Below, one piece after another: positions 1-15,342 of a stretch of 64,000 nt of DNA. The number at the start of each line of letters is the position of its first letter. Positions within the stretch are counted from its first letter, which is position 1. Source of the DNA: Eleginops maclovinus (Eukaryota; Chordata; Actinopteri; Perciformes; Eleginopidae); assembly GCF_036324505.1 (NCBI RefSeq), contig NC_086357.1, positions 20,090,793 through 20,154,792 on the forward strand, written 5' to 3'. The notes beneath the pieces are model-generated. The model was not told the DNA's origin, searched no databases, and worked only from the letters and a program-made list of their open reading frames with translations. The translations under genes were made by a program, and so were the position numbers.

Positions 1-209
1 GTCAGTCTGGCAGCAAAGGATGTAAAAAAAAGGCAGAAAGGAAATCGCCTGAGATCCTGATGACATCATATGTCAAACAGGAAAATGGGCAAGGGTGTAC
101 AGGAAGTGGGACCATGGAAACTACTGTCCACTGTAAGTGTGGATTACCGTTTCCACTCACAGGGGTCTTGGGTCAGTCATGAGCAACAGCCGATTAAGCT
201 GCCTACTCA

Positions 210-535
<326 letters not shown>

Positions 536-1227
536 TGGCGGGGACTGCTTTTCCTTCCGCGCGGCCAGTGGAGGGCGAGCAGAGGGCCTGTGCCAGGGAG
601 ACAAGGAAAGAGGGCCGAGAGGGGAAGTTGCCATTCAACACTAAACACTGAGAAAGAAAGCCTACCGTGCAATCTGGAAAAACAATATGGATAACCGTCA
701 TTGGGAAAAATAAACTGGAAAAATACATAGTGCTCTCACATGGGAAATACATATTTAAGCGTGGCCATGTTTCGAACATACAGTCAATTATCTTCTTGTA
801 TGACAACGACTGTCTTATTCTGAGTGGTGGGCTCGACACAAAGACTTTCTCTTATTACAGCTTGACATTTACTGACCATAAAATGACCTTCACTGGTGAC
901 CTTTGACTGATGGATGACAACACACAGCTGCCTTCAGAGTTGAAAAAAGGGCTCTTTGTCCGCACGGCCATCAGTTTGCGCAGTGTCTTCAGTGCATCAT
1001 TATATGGTATATTATGTATGATAGGGGAGTGAGGAGGGATGTGATGTTATTATCTCTGAGAATAACCCGAGTCACCATGGGAAACATTTTAGGCTTGTTT
1101 CCCATCACGATGCTCAGTGTCCAATCACAGCGGGCCTTGTTGTCGTGTCAACCGACCTCCAACCTATCGCCCCTGAACCTGCCATGGTGGAAAGCTTATC
1201 TTGACTTCTCCACTTCCTGTGCATGAT

Positions 1228-1395
<168 letters not shown>

Positions 1396-3571
1396 TGTAT
1401 ATGTATGCATGTCAAAGGATAAAACTGACATTTTTCGCATGCACACAAACCTATAAATATATTTGTAGCTTTCCCAGTAATACAAATCAATTTAAATAAA
1501 CGTCAGAGGATGGTACAGAAGAAGATATGATGACTTTACTTGCAATAACGATTGCAATAATTACTTAACTGTGCAAGACTCTGGCATTAATACTGTATTT
1601 ATATCAGACGTCTCTCTTACTATATCCTTTGATAAGTTTATAATAACTTTCTAAGGGTGATATGGTAGATTAAATTACACATTTAGAAACTTGTCTGTGG
1701 AGACATTAAATATGACTTCCTGCTTATACACAAGTTCAATGACCACCCAGACGCTGCTTTTAATATTTGAGACCCTCAGTATTTACAGCATGTCCTTGTC
1801 AGTTTAAATCAGAGTGATAGCATCCTCCTGACCTGCACTCCTCCAATGTCTGACCCAACTCTTCTCCATTGTGATAATGAACCTCAAAAAATGCTGCCCC
1901 AGCTTTCTCTGTCCCAGCTGCTTCCTTCTGGATTCGGTCCTATCGACCTTCATTACCACACATGTTGAGAAGTAGGTCACTGCGTCTGATAGGAAGTGCC
2001 AGGTAGGACAGATGGACAAATTCCTGTTTTGGTTCTTCATTTTTTTGGGATCATGATTTAAGGATCACAGCCCTGACCTCATAGTCTGGAGTGTTTGGCT
2101 CAAAACAAACATTATCTACATATTCTTTAAAAAATGACCAACCATCTTCAAACATGAGGACAGAGAAATGGTTTAAAGCAGCAATTAACTGACAAGGAAG
2201 CAGCCGCCACTACAAATAAATGTGTTCATTCTTGCCCCAGGTTTGTATTGTTCTTTTACTAGCAGTCAGTGGGGGGGCACTGGGAATAAAGAGCTAACTG
2301 TAGTCTAGGGAAACCTTCGAAGCTAGGACAATAAAGTCCAAGATCAACACCATTTTCTAGGCAACACAAGTCCCTAACGAATTACAGAAATATATTTTTA
2401 AAGGAAGACACTTTTCCACAAGGCCATGTGACCCACCATGTTATATTCAGAACAATTGGTCACAATCACTCACTTGGGACTTACGTGCAGATCCACCAAT
2501 TTGTCAAATGTGATCTTTTGTTTTCCAAATCAGACCTTTGTTTTGAGATATGTGCACTGTGAGTGTGTAACTGCCACTCTCCATAATATGCACAAACTCA
2601 GGTAAGATCCATGGACCACAATACTCAGGCGGTTATGGGGCTTTTAAATATTGAGTGCTTCATAAAAGCATTTCATGAGAGGACAACTTCTCCAATAACA
2701 GAGCTGCTACTACAACTCATTTGTTGCAAGTGAAACCTCATAACCTTTTTCACGGTGTTAAAGTGAACTCCAATGATTAATCAAAGTCAGTATAGTACAT
2801 CCAAGCAAAAAAGCATTGAAGTCTTAACGTCTCAAGAGACATGATTTTAGAGTGTAAACTCAGTCTTTTATTCTTGCACTTCAGACTTAACGAGAAGAAC
2901 AACAATAACGACTGTCCACATGTTAACTTAAGATCTTAGGATGCTAACACTTTAGGACTTTCTGCTGGCTTCTCCAAAGCCCACAGGCTTCATACGTCCT
3001 CTGTCTGCCTCCACTCATCTCCTGTCAGGTTCTTTCTGCTCTGCTGCTTATTGGGAGACTGAAACAGCCAGGTTTAAGCATTCACAGATGTGAAGACTGG
3101 GCAAATCAGGACAGGCGTCAAGGATTGTTAAACTAAACCTCACCGCCTGTATCGGCAGGGGTTTACAAATGTGTGGTGTGCCTGTGTATATTATTAATAT
3201 ATATATTTGTATGCAAGTGGATATGAACAGTGTTTTTGTGTGTGTTTTAGGATGTCTCTCTGAGGGTAGTGGAATAGCTGAGTTGGATTAAACCCATGCA
3301 CATCCTAAGCCAAGATGTAGACAAGGCTCCTCTCTCATGTCACTGCTCTCGCTTCGCTCCTCCAACCGGTTCTGCCCCTTTAGAAGACAAGCTCATATGC
3401 TGAGCATATTTCAGAAACATTCTTCCCTTTTTTTATCCTTGTCAAAGCTGATGTCATCTAGGAGCTCCTTCCAGCTGGAGGAGAGCTGATGTTGTCATAG
3501 AATCACGGCCTATTGTTACTTGCTGATTTGTGCTTGGGGTTCATTTTGGATCCTGGCATCAAAGGACCCTG

Positions 3572-3719
<148 letters not shown>

Positions 3720-4471
3720 TTATATTTTGGCTGTGCCAAGGTCTGCCTAGGCGCCACAACTAAAGTCTTGCTAAATTTTATGAACCTAATCCTTTCCACG
3801 TTCATGATTTGGATCATGTAGAAAGGTAAGGCTTGTTTGTGTGTGCCTGTGTGTATGAGTGTGTCTTTCCATACGTTTCCCAGAGGCAGCAGAGTTAGGC
3901 AGGGACCTGCTGGGCTGATAGAACCAGAGCAGCCAAATAAAAAAAACCAAAATAATTAACAGCCTCATTCCTGTTTCAAAGGCTAATCTTCTCTCTCGTT
4001 CTCTTTTTACACTCCCTGTACTTTACTCTTGACCCAAATTCAATTTTCCTTGGCTCCATCTAGCTTAGTGTAATGATGAGGGTTATGAAAATCATCTGGC
4101 GACTGCTGTCACGATGTCAGAGGAGTAGTGAAGAGGGTTGCAGAGTATGGATTTAAACACACACACACACACACACACTCCTGAACTAGGGCTCGACTCC
4201 AAGAAATGTGTTATTCATTAAAGGGAGTCAGATTCTCCTCACTTCACCGCCTGCTCCATTTCTCTTTTTAAGAAAAGGCAGAGAGGAGAAAAAGGAGCTT
4301 CATGGAGTCAAGGTTTATTTAAAGGTTGGTGCGCCTGTAGGATCCCGGGGCAATTATAGAAAGGAATTAAATTGCTAAAAGATGTATGCATTCATGCTTT
4401 GCACTCATATCATGTTTTCATGCAGTTTGCTGGGTAAGCTTGTGTGTTTTGTGTAATATGTGTGCACTCAC

Positions 4472-4648
4472 TATGCAGTAGGCCACCAGGGCTCCCTGCA
4501 CAAAGCCTGCCAGGACATCGGTCGGGTGGTGCTTGTGGTCTGAGACGCGTGACAGGCCGGTGTAAAAAGCCATCATCAACAGGGTGAACTGCAGCAGCGG
4601 GCGGAGGAGACGAGCACCGCGCCACGAAAACCTTGACTGGAGATAGAA
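4472..4648 (-). CDS. plpp3: plpp3 coding exon 6 (C3 motif)
   Basis: 177 nt, phase 0 to 0, acceptor cttcacag and donor GTGAGTGC. Contains helices 5-6 and the C3 motif [19 protein letters not shown], whose H252 is the nucleophile and D256 its partner. It ends GALVAYCI, where human PLPP3 continues into the last transmembrane stretch and tail. No such continuation was found at 1-4471. Confidence 0.94.
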
Positions 4649-4896
4649 CTGTGAAGAGAGAGAGTATAGTGTTATAGACTTTCTTCATACAATATACAAA
4701 GATATACAAAAACTGTAACTAAGAGTTTTTGAGAATTCAAAAGATGCAAAAAAAAATGCAATCTACATCATGTAACTGATGGTGCTGGGCTGGACACCTG
4801 CAGCATGTGTGTTACTGCATTATTACTGTCTGAGAGGTCTAGACCGAATCAAAGTAGGCAGGCTGGCCAGAACCGCAGAGAAACCCTCTCTTCCAC

Positions 4897-4949
<53 letters not shown>

Positions 4950-7900
4950 TTGCCTGAGACCCGGACATGACTGACGGTTCAACATCCCAGCTGTAAAAAC
5001 AGCACGACCACAGAGAGCCACTGGAATACACACACACAGACACAAAGGAACACAGACACACATGTATGTATACATTTCCAACTATGAATGTTTCAGCACT
5101 GTTCGGATGAACTCTCTACCCTCGATGAGAGTAAATAGAAGACGGATGCACCCCCCACCCTGCCAGCCACCAGAAAACATCTCCTGGGTCGAGATAAAGG
5201 TTGAAAAGAGTCAAAACAGGAAAAAGTAAGTGCAAGGCCACTTACAGTCACTCCTAAAAGTTCAAATACATTCACAGCCCTTTCATTTTATATCCACAAA
5301 CAGTGGTGAGATCAGCACAGGTCCCTCTGACATCCTGTGTTTCTGCACCACTCATACCCTCAACTTCCTGTCTTTTACACCCATAGACAGAGGGCTGAGA
5401 AGGGGCCGGCCTCAGCCAAGGTCTACCCAGACCACACCTCAAGACGTGTGTCTTATAATCAGCTAAGCTAACAATACCTACAGACAGACGCAGTTCCTCC
5501 CAGCAACCCCCGTCCAGTACGAGCCCCTGTAGGTGTGGACGTAAAGCTCTCTCGCACTTCCTCTATGACACTCTATCATTGTTTTTCTCTTGACGGAAGC
5601 TGAGGAAGCGATCCCTCCCATCCCTAACAGTCTGGCTCTCTCCTCCCTGGCAGGGATGTTTAGACTGCAGGCTTCCTTCGCAGCAATTCTCAGGTAACGG
5701 GCAAGGATTACTGATAAGTGCTTTTGTCTGACGTCCTGCGGCCATGAATGCAACATCCGAACAGCCTTCACACAACATCCTAAATCTCTCAGTTAAAGCA
5801 AACTTTGGTGGAGGTTTGAGGAGAAGGCCTAAAGAAAGTATTACAACCTGCATAATGCCTAGCTGACTGAAGGGTAAACCCAAACAACCTATTCATGCAC
5901 ACATGAAGTCATGTTAACCGATACAGGATGTTCATGACCTTCTTTAATCTCAAAATGGATTGTATTCCCCTCTATAATCTGACCCAGACAAAAATAGACC
6001 CTTCTGACCCTAGCTGTTCTTCCATAAATTTGTTTTGTGCGTCTCACATAGTTAGAAATGAGGAAACAACAATAAAACACAACAACAAAACGAGTCCCAG
6101 CTGATTCCCATGACAGATGGAGACAAGAGCGACACAAAGTCTGGTGGTTTCCAAAGGAATCCAGCTCATTCCAGTAAGATCTTCTCCCCCTGTCTTTCTT
6201 GCCCTGACTCAGTGTTCAATAAACGAAAACACAACAAAGTGCGAAAGAATGAGTTTGAGGGCTTGTTTTACACGCAAACCCCCTTCCCATGCCGGTTCAC
6301 ACCAGGCTGTGAGACAAAAGCATAGCTGTGGTTAAGCCCACTTGTGTCACAAACAAACATATTGGAGGTTTTTTTTACCAACAACATGTATTCCGTTTAA
6401 GTAAAAGTAGGCTCTGAAGGCACAAATAACCCGCAGAACGAACCCAGCTATTTGTATCTGGAACGTTTGTGTTCCCAAAAGATAGCTCAGTAGGTTGCAT
6501 CAATGCACACATAGGCTTCTCCTGCACGGCTGTGGTGAATCTGTAAAGCGTGCCGTGCCGTCAGTGGCACTTATCTGTGTAGCCTTAGAAGTCTAAGCAC
6601 AAAACCACATCAGTGACACATGCAGCACTCAGACACACTTGGCAGGAAATGAAGTGCTTCAAAATCAAAGAATGACAATTAGCAGACAACTAGTGGGATG
6701 TGAGAGAGATGAGGGTGAGGTGATAGCCACAGTGTGAAAATGACACTTTCACCCAGTGAAAAACAAGGGCCGATGGTGAGGGGAAGAATTACAGTAATTA
6801 TTATTATTCCAATATCTGATTGACAGATATCAAGACAACTTTGATGAATTCTGTGTCATTTAAAGGATTGACATTTTGAGGAATACACAAATTTGCATTC
6901 ACGTAATTGTGTATATCATGTATCCTCGTCTACCGATTCAACTTGCAGTCATTATCTGTCCTTAAATTCTATTTATTTGACTTCAGATTCAGTGTCATAT
7001 GCTGTTGTAGAACATGACAAAAACAATAACACTTTTATTTAAAGGACGTTTCAAGAGAGAGAGAGATTCTATAATTGAAAATGTGATGTCACATGACGTG
7101 CAGCTTGGAGAAAACAAAAAAATGCCACAGATTCCTTTTTCCACTAGGAATGCCTCCACTGTGGGCTTTGTTTCAGGCTGGTTTAGTATTCCAAAACATC
7201 CACTACAAACCTAACCAACTGTTTTTCTCTCTTTCTGTTGCGCTGTTTGCACCAGCCTCCTCTGGCTGTGGTTCTGAGCTTGCCACAGCTGGAACATTGG
7301 TCTCTGAGTAGTGTGTCACCCAGTGGTCTGGAAGCATCACATGTCCATTCCCTCTCTGCTTTTCCAGTTGCTTTAAATTCATTTTTTCCCCATAGTCGGA
7401 CCAGAGTGCAGCTGTAAGTTCACCAAGAGGCTGGGAAATACCAACAGTCTGCTCTTACTACATGACAATACACTATCAGAACTCTCAGCCCACCGTGAGA
7501 ACCAAGACCACCAGGACTCCAAGGTTGAGCCAGACCCAAAACATTGACTGTTTTCCCCTTAGAGGAAGAGGGGGAGGATGGATGATTGGGGCACTATGAG
7601 ATGGCAATTGTCTGTGCATGTGTAATTAGACAGTTTGAAGCATGAAATGCCTCAAGGGCGCTAAGCCCCACCAGACACCCACAACAGGTGGAGTGAGAGG
7701 GAGAGACTGAGGGGAATGGGAAAGGACAGGAAGTACACACGCAGCTGCTCTGAAGAAAAAAACAGGTGGAGTGCATCCATCCTTCTCTCGGAGGAGAAAA
7801 AAAGGAGAATTAAACTCTTTATAAACCCAGTGGGGAGAAGTGGATAAGAACAATGCCTTGCTTTTTCTTCAGGCGTTAAATCCCTAAATCACTGCCCTGC

Positions 7901-10900
7901 CTTCTTTCCATAACTCCGTCCACAATCTGTAAGCCACTGTTTCTGCTGCTCTAAGCATGTGTGTGCCTGCAAGAATGTGAGTGTGTTGTGATGCATGTGG
8001 AAGAGTTTAATAGTTACTTACAGCCAGGTAGAGCATGGTGAACATTGAAAATGAGGCATGTCCTGAGAAGAAGGATTTCCTGTTGAGAGAGATATATTTT
8101 TAGTTAGTTTTTCAATACAAGGAGGATTTCTCTATACACAATAAATAATGTACTTTGTGTATGTATTTGGTGTTTACACAAACCTGGCCTCCTGTACATC
8201 GCTCTCGTCCCCACTGCAGGTATAGTTGGTGATGTATCCCAGTGAACAGTCGATGGTGGAGAAATCTGGTTTACAAACGTCTAAGAAGTGTGGCCTCATA
8301 CGGCCCACTGACACCTTGGCAATGTCTGTGAATGACTGGCTGACGGCACATCCAAAGAGAAACACGCCCATCTGCAAGATCACACAGTAATATTAGACCT
8401 GATATCAATGTATCTGTCTATTACTGATTTCGAGCTAAGCCTTGTTGGAAGGACATGTCAGATTGTCCGTTCTCACATGGTACATATGCAGTTTACTGTT
8501 CATAATCATTTCTGAAACAGTGGTTCTTTGATTTTAGACAGTAGACAGAAGCAGTCACGTTGCTTTAATGACAGCTATTGCTAACAAATTCCATCAACTG
8601 TAAGAAGCTAGCTAGTTAAGCAAATGTAAGCACCACAAATTGTTTGGAAACTATCTCAGGCAGATTTCTCGTGCTTCACGCTGAGTCATTTTAACATTGT
8701 AAAGTTCAGCAAATGGGGTTTATTGAAATAGGTATTAAAAGCACATTTCTTCATGGCTGACCTGCTTGTAGAGGGCTGCGACATAGGGATTCCCAACAAA
8801 AGACTTGGTTCCCTCATGTAGTTGGTGAATCCTGAAGCATTCTCCAATCACAATCTAAAAGAAAGGATCGATTTTAGATACAAACACACAACACTGATCA
8901 CAAACACATAGAACAATTCTAGCTTTTCTTACTTCTGAATCTTATAGTTTTACAATAGGTTTACATACTTATCACCATGCATTAAAAATGAAAACGTTTG
9001 AGTGTTTATTAAGCAGGAAATCTAATTTCATTCCAGGGTGAAGTCACAGATAGAGTAGAAGGGATGTGGAAAGGACAGACAGAATGAGTATATTCACACA
9101 AACACAAACATCTAGAATGAGCATGGCCTGCCTTTCCCTCAGGCAGATTTGATATGATATGAAATTCTTAATGAGTGGTTATCAATGCTCAATGATATGA
9201 TGGGGCTTTTTATGTGGGATATGAAGGATAATGAGACAGTGAAGGCAATGAAAAAGGAAAATATGAAAACCCATGTCCTAGACTGGGTAAATATCTCAGT
9301 CCGACTGACCTGACTTTGATAAAAGGAGGATTTATTTCAGGGGAATGGTCTGCTTTAAGGCTTAAGTTGAGTAGGTTAACCTGAATCCTGTGGTATTCCA
9401 TCCAGAAGGTTTTAAGTAGTGTTGGGGCCCAAGGTAAGACCTCATCTACACTGAGGGGGCTTACACCAAACCAACCCCCGAGGCACGTAGATGTCAATCA
9501 TATCTGTACCACCTGGGGTATCTGACTGACGGACCGGCTGCTCTCCTCCGCTAACCACATCTCCCTTTCCTTCCTCTTCCCACACAAGGCTTCACTCTTC
9601 TACCTACATTCTCTCAGGAAAATATTTACCTGCCTATCTCTAAGCCAGCAGACACTAAGTACTGTTAATGCAAACAGCATTAAGACTTTTAATGTATACA
9701 CATCTGCAGGCTGAGCCTTTCCCCAGGCACCCTACCAAGTTAATACAGATACATAATGTTTGTGTATTTACATCTATTGTTTGTGTGCTGTTAGGTTTGA
9801 TAAACACATTTATCCTGCATATTGGGTGGTCAGCTGGCAGGCTTAGAGCCAGAAGAAACAAACATAGTGGCGCATTAGTGTGTGTGTGTGTGTGCTATTG
9901 TCAAAGGATTGTTATGATCTAAGCTTAAGCTTAGAACTACAGGAGGCTGATACAGGACAGCGAAGTTTATTTGGGTTGTCGGCATTTGCATTCAAACCTC
10001 TCCGCCCCTTCTGTATCTCCCTGGCTTGGTTTATTGGTGTGTGTTGAGTTTATCTTAGTGCAGACAGATCCTGTCATATATACTACAGAACTTTCTGATC
10101 AGAGGAAGGGGCTCAATAGATGCCAGGAGGGTTTATTTGGATCCTCAATAGGTAGGCTTATTGATCTGTATCCAGCTATAGCTAACACTGTTTTTCCCAG
10201 TCGAAACGTGGCCTTTTAGACATAGATATGTCTGACCAGAAGGACTGTTGGGATTTCCCTTGCAGCGAAGATAAACAAGAGACCTAACTGGAATCCGCTA
10301 CCAATGCATGTATATGTGTGTGTGTGCCTGCATGAGTGAGCGTGTATGTGTGTTGAAGGAATGGTGTCGGTATGGCAGTAGATGCCTCTAATGAAACACA
10401 GCTGTGTGAGACACGCCAGCTTGCCCACACGTGAACATTTAAAGAGAGCTAACTAACACAGTCTCCTGGTTCCAATAAGGAGAAGAGCTGAGGTGGTAAA
10501 GCGTGTGTGTGTGCCCACCAGGCTGATGGCGAGGAGATGGCGGCGAAGCGACGTCTTAGTCTGGGAACTTATGAGGGGGCTGTGCCACAAAGAGCCTGGT
10601 GGCTGTAAAGATAATCTAGCCTGACCACGTGGCACAAATTGACGTACACATACCGCGCCAAATGTCATTATAACATGTTTCCACTCACAATGACCCCCCT
10701 CTAATTAGCTGGCACTAGACTAGAGCCATTCCCTCTTTCGAGCCGGAGTCAAGTCATGGGAATGGGGACTTCATGCTGTTGCTATCTGGGAAGATGCCTC
10801 AGGCCATATGTGAGGCACTGTGGGCATGGGAGAGAGCACTGACATATTCCACCGGGGTAATGTACAGGGCAGAAAGGGCATGGAGTCAGAGTGCAGGGAT

Positions 10901-13900
10901 GCGAGTCAGAGGTTTGAGAATGGACCAAAGGCTTGTAAAATCTCTTTGGTCATTGGTATGCATGTGTCAACCCACACACACAAATGTTGCTTGGGGGGCC
11001 TCTCACCACCACTGACTAGCTAACAGACCACTACAAATAGTTTGGATGAGTCAAAGCTGATACGGAAGAATAAAGTATGACGGAGAAAGCTTAGGATGAA
11101 AGGGTAGGACATATAGAGAACATTTGAAGCAAAAGACTGGAGTTTTGGGGGAAAATGTTGCATGATAGAAATCACTCAAACTTTTGAATAAGGGGCTATG
11201 TTAGTGAGACTAATCTATCGGAGCATGGTAACCAAGATTTGAAAAGAAGTGACTTTAAATTGGAGTACAAGCAGTAAACAAAGGGAGGTTTAAAAGTCGA
11301 CTTACAGAGAAGATGGCAATAAGAATGCCAACACCACAAAGCACGGCATCGCTAATGGTGTCTCCCTCTTTTCGGGGGAAGCGGATGGACTCGTCCGAAC
11401 AGTAAAACCCGCGCTGGTACGGCTTTATGGTGCTAGTCTCAATGATCAGGAAAGGCAGGCTAGCTACAAAAGACACATGAAAGAGGGGAGCAAAGAGAGA
11501 GAAGGACAGAAAGAGAGAGAGAGAGAGAGCATAAAAGCACCAGGTCAGTGACACAGACATAAACGGGGAGCACAAGGAGCACACAGCACCGGGGGATCAT
11601 GGGATATGGCAAAAACAGGTGTTGCTTAAGGTTGTCATGTATGGTAATCTGAGAGTGATGAATTTTTCAAATCAGACTGACACCATAAATTACTAAATAT
11701 ATTTTTTTCTCTCAAATTCTCGTCGTCACTCTTTCTCAGCCAGCACCATGAACCATCAGCAATCCCTGTACCTGCCTTCACTGTTCCCCAACACCGAGTG
11801 CTCTTTGTTTGTGGGACTTACGGACACCGAGGGCAGTGTCAACCCAACGACAGTGAGCACTGAGGAGGACACGGTGCTCTTCTTGTAGGAGTATCTCAGG
11901 CTGGAGTCACTGCAGTAGAAACCCCTCTGGTACGGACGCACAGAGGTACGATGCAGGACCAGGCTGGGCAGCATAGCTACACATACACACATACATGAAC
12001 GGATGTATGAACCCACGCACACACCTAACATGGGGAATCATACGGCATCATACAGATAACTCTACTTACCTGTAAGCTGAAAATGAATATCACATTAAAC
12101 AACACTTTAAGAGTCCTTCACAGGTTTGTGTATGCTAACATTAATCAGATTGTATACTCAGCACACTACCTCCTGCTGCCTCTGTTGACAGTGCGACACC
12201 AGGCCTTAGAGAATTGAGGGTGATTCTTTAGCATTAGGATACCCCTCCTGACAGAGCAAATACAGATGGACATTCAAGACTAGGGGTCCATTATTGGAGA
12301 CAAAGGAAACATACCAACATGGGTACTATGTCAATACTTTGAGGACTTTAGTGTTATAGATTGCAGGGAAAGAGAGTGCCATTCTAGTTAGAGTGTTGTT
12401 GTTGATAGAAAACAACTTAGCATAGAGGCTGACAAAGAAAACAGCTAGCCTAGTAATAAAATCCAGGTTTGGATGTATTCAAAAAATTACATTTAACATG
12501 ATCGTGACTAACCTTTGTTTACAGCAAGATGTTATTACCTTTGAAGCAAGCCAGTCTAGCTGTTTTACCCTGCTTCAAGTCTTGTGCTAAGCTAACCAGA
12601 GGCCACATATTTACCATAAAACTAGAGTGATATCTATGTTCTTTTATTCCCCTGTGAATGAAAAAGCATAACTACTAATATGACAAACTACTGCTTTAGT
12701 AACAGGCTTAATGAGGATCTTAAAGAGCTTGTTCAATGACCTCAATAAAAGACACACAACCTGAAAGCAGTGCTAAATGTTCAATGCACTCATGCACACT
12801 CACATTTAATTGTAAAATGCATATCTCCAAATTAAAGTACTACAGGCATGCAAACTCTGGCTGACACTTTCCTTTAAAAAGTGTGAGTACCAAGAAAAAC
12901 ATAACTAAGCCCACCCAACTCTGGAACATTTTTCACATGAGAGCACGTTTGGTGTGTGTACGTCTGACTGTAGTAGCTCATAAATATAGTGGGCTGAAGA
13001 CACAAAGGCGTCCTGAAGACCCACACACAGACACACCAACATATACATTCATCTGCAGACTGCACAGAAACTACTCCCACATGCGGTTTGGGTGGTTAGC
13101 TCACATCACAGGGATTTTTTGACATTTGGGTCAAAGTCAGAATTCTACTCATGAATGTTTCTAATGCGGCTGTGAACCGTGGCTCTTGTCTCACCAGTGA
13201 TGGGAAAAGGAGCTCCTGTTACTGGTCTGTCCTTAACAACACAGCAATCATTGGTAACCATTCACACGAGACCTCAAAACACACTTTGTTATGCATGCTT
13301 GTGGAAACCCACAGGAGGCTCCCACAGGTGTGACATCTGCTCTCACTTGAAATAAGAAAGTGTTGTCTCAGGTGTCAATGAGTCCATGTCTACACTTATA
13401 TCGCCAAATAGCCATTTTTTCTTCATTTTATCCTTCTTTATGAATATGTGATTTTTGACCATAGGAAATTATCATTTTGAATGTCGTCTAAAAAAATGGG
13501 AGTTTTGAGGTCGAGAATGAACTTTACAGCTCAACACAAGGAGCCCTTGAACATAAGTGCCTTCAGATTTTAAAATAATTTCAATGTCTACATTTCCATG
13601 AACACTTAGGTTACTCCAAATGCTGATGAAATTCACACGATACATTTAAAGCTCCAGAACAAATGCTAAATTGACTTTGAAGTGAGAGTCTTTTGTCAAC
13701 TTCTGATCTCAGGTTTAAGAATCATCTCAGTAAAAACATCTTGAGAATTTTGCAGCTTCTTTTTTTCATTTGTACCAAACAATCCTTCCAAACAGCAAAA
13801 AAGCCATACGAGATTTAGGCATTTTTCTATTATTTGAAGTTTCAGTGTAATAGAAACAGACTGTCTATTTCTCCAGGGGTTGGCAGAGGGCAGCAGGTGG

Positions 13901-14361
13901 GCAGGTCATTGAGGCAGACACCTGCACAAACAGGGTGCAGTGCCAGGGCTGGACAGGCTGCTGGTGGGCCCACACAGGGCCAGGCCAGGCTCAAGTGGCG
14001 TCTGAGAACCACACTGTCCACACAACAGGCAGGGTTAGCTTTGGGTGAGCCTGTTCACACAGAATTACGTGGGCAATACATGTTTCTGTTTCTGTCTTTT
14101 AGCTTAATGCCCCTTTGAAACTGGGTACAGCTAACACCTTTAAGTCCATGTTTAAGTCCATGTTAACAATGAGTTTTGTTGGGTAAACACACACTTTTTC
14201 TGAAATTGCCAATCTCTCTTTTTCTCATTGCTCTGCTTTTCCAATTTCTAGTCTTTTTCCTTCCCTCTCTCTCTCCGTCCCTCCACTCTAGCCTACTTGT
14301 GGAGGGGGGATTCACATGCTAATGAGAAGAAGTGAAAGGAGGTCATGGGCTTACAGACATG

Positions 14362-14395
<34 letters not shown>

Positions 14396-15308
14396 ACACA
14401 CAAACAAACTGGTGCTTGGACCCTAAACCGATCGAAAAACAGCACCTCAACACTATCTATTGAGAGTTCATGAAAGCCTCTCTGTCCGCATGCCGCCCAG
14501 CCTTGAAATGCCAAGCTGTTTTGTGCTGCCCCCCCATGCAATCACCCTGAAAACAGCCTGGTATGTGGGCATACCACATTTAGCACATGAACCTCTCAGC
14601 ACAAAGTAACTCCAACTCTACGGACCCTAGTCTGAGCCTCTCCTGCAATCAGCGTCGTGAAGAAATATGACCTGTTTAATGGCAATAGGACAAAGAGCGG
14701 GTGACCTTCACAGGGCCTGCTGACCCAGAGGGAGAGGAAAGGGAGTGTCAGAAAAAGGGAGAGATATAAAAAGAGAAAAGAGGAGGGTTGGGCTGTTGGC
14801 TAAGGCCTGTGGTGTGTCAGTGAATTAAAAAACAACTATTTTGCAAGCTCTGTCAGGAGATCATTCAGTGATGCCTGAGAATCTCAAACCCTCACTTCAG
14901 ACGGGGGAGCACCTGCGGTATTGACACAGAACCTACATTTACATTTTATATCTATTGTATCTATCATCTTTTAACTATTTTCACCAGTTTATTGTTTTGC
15001 CTTGATGGAGAGGTATGGAGTTTTGAGCTTTTAGAGCAACCGAGCCTTAAGCTTAGCTGCTGTTAAAAGGCCCAAAGAGGCATCTGAGAATAATTTGAGC
15101 CTAAAAAATAAATCAATTTAGAGAAGGAGAGAGAGGGGCAGCAATAGAAAGTATGCAGAATGCAACAGGAGAAAAAAACACATCCTAAGTGGGTGGCTTG
15201 GCGAGTTTGAGGAACAGTTCTATTTGTCTTATCAGATCCTGTCATGCATTTCTCTCTTTCAGTCTACGAGGAGAACCGCTGCAGACCACTAAACACTACT
15301 TACCACAG

Positions 15309-15342
<34 letters not shown>

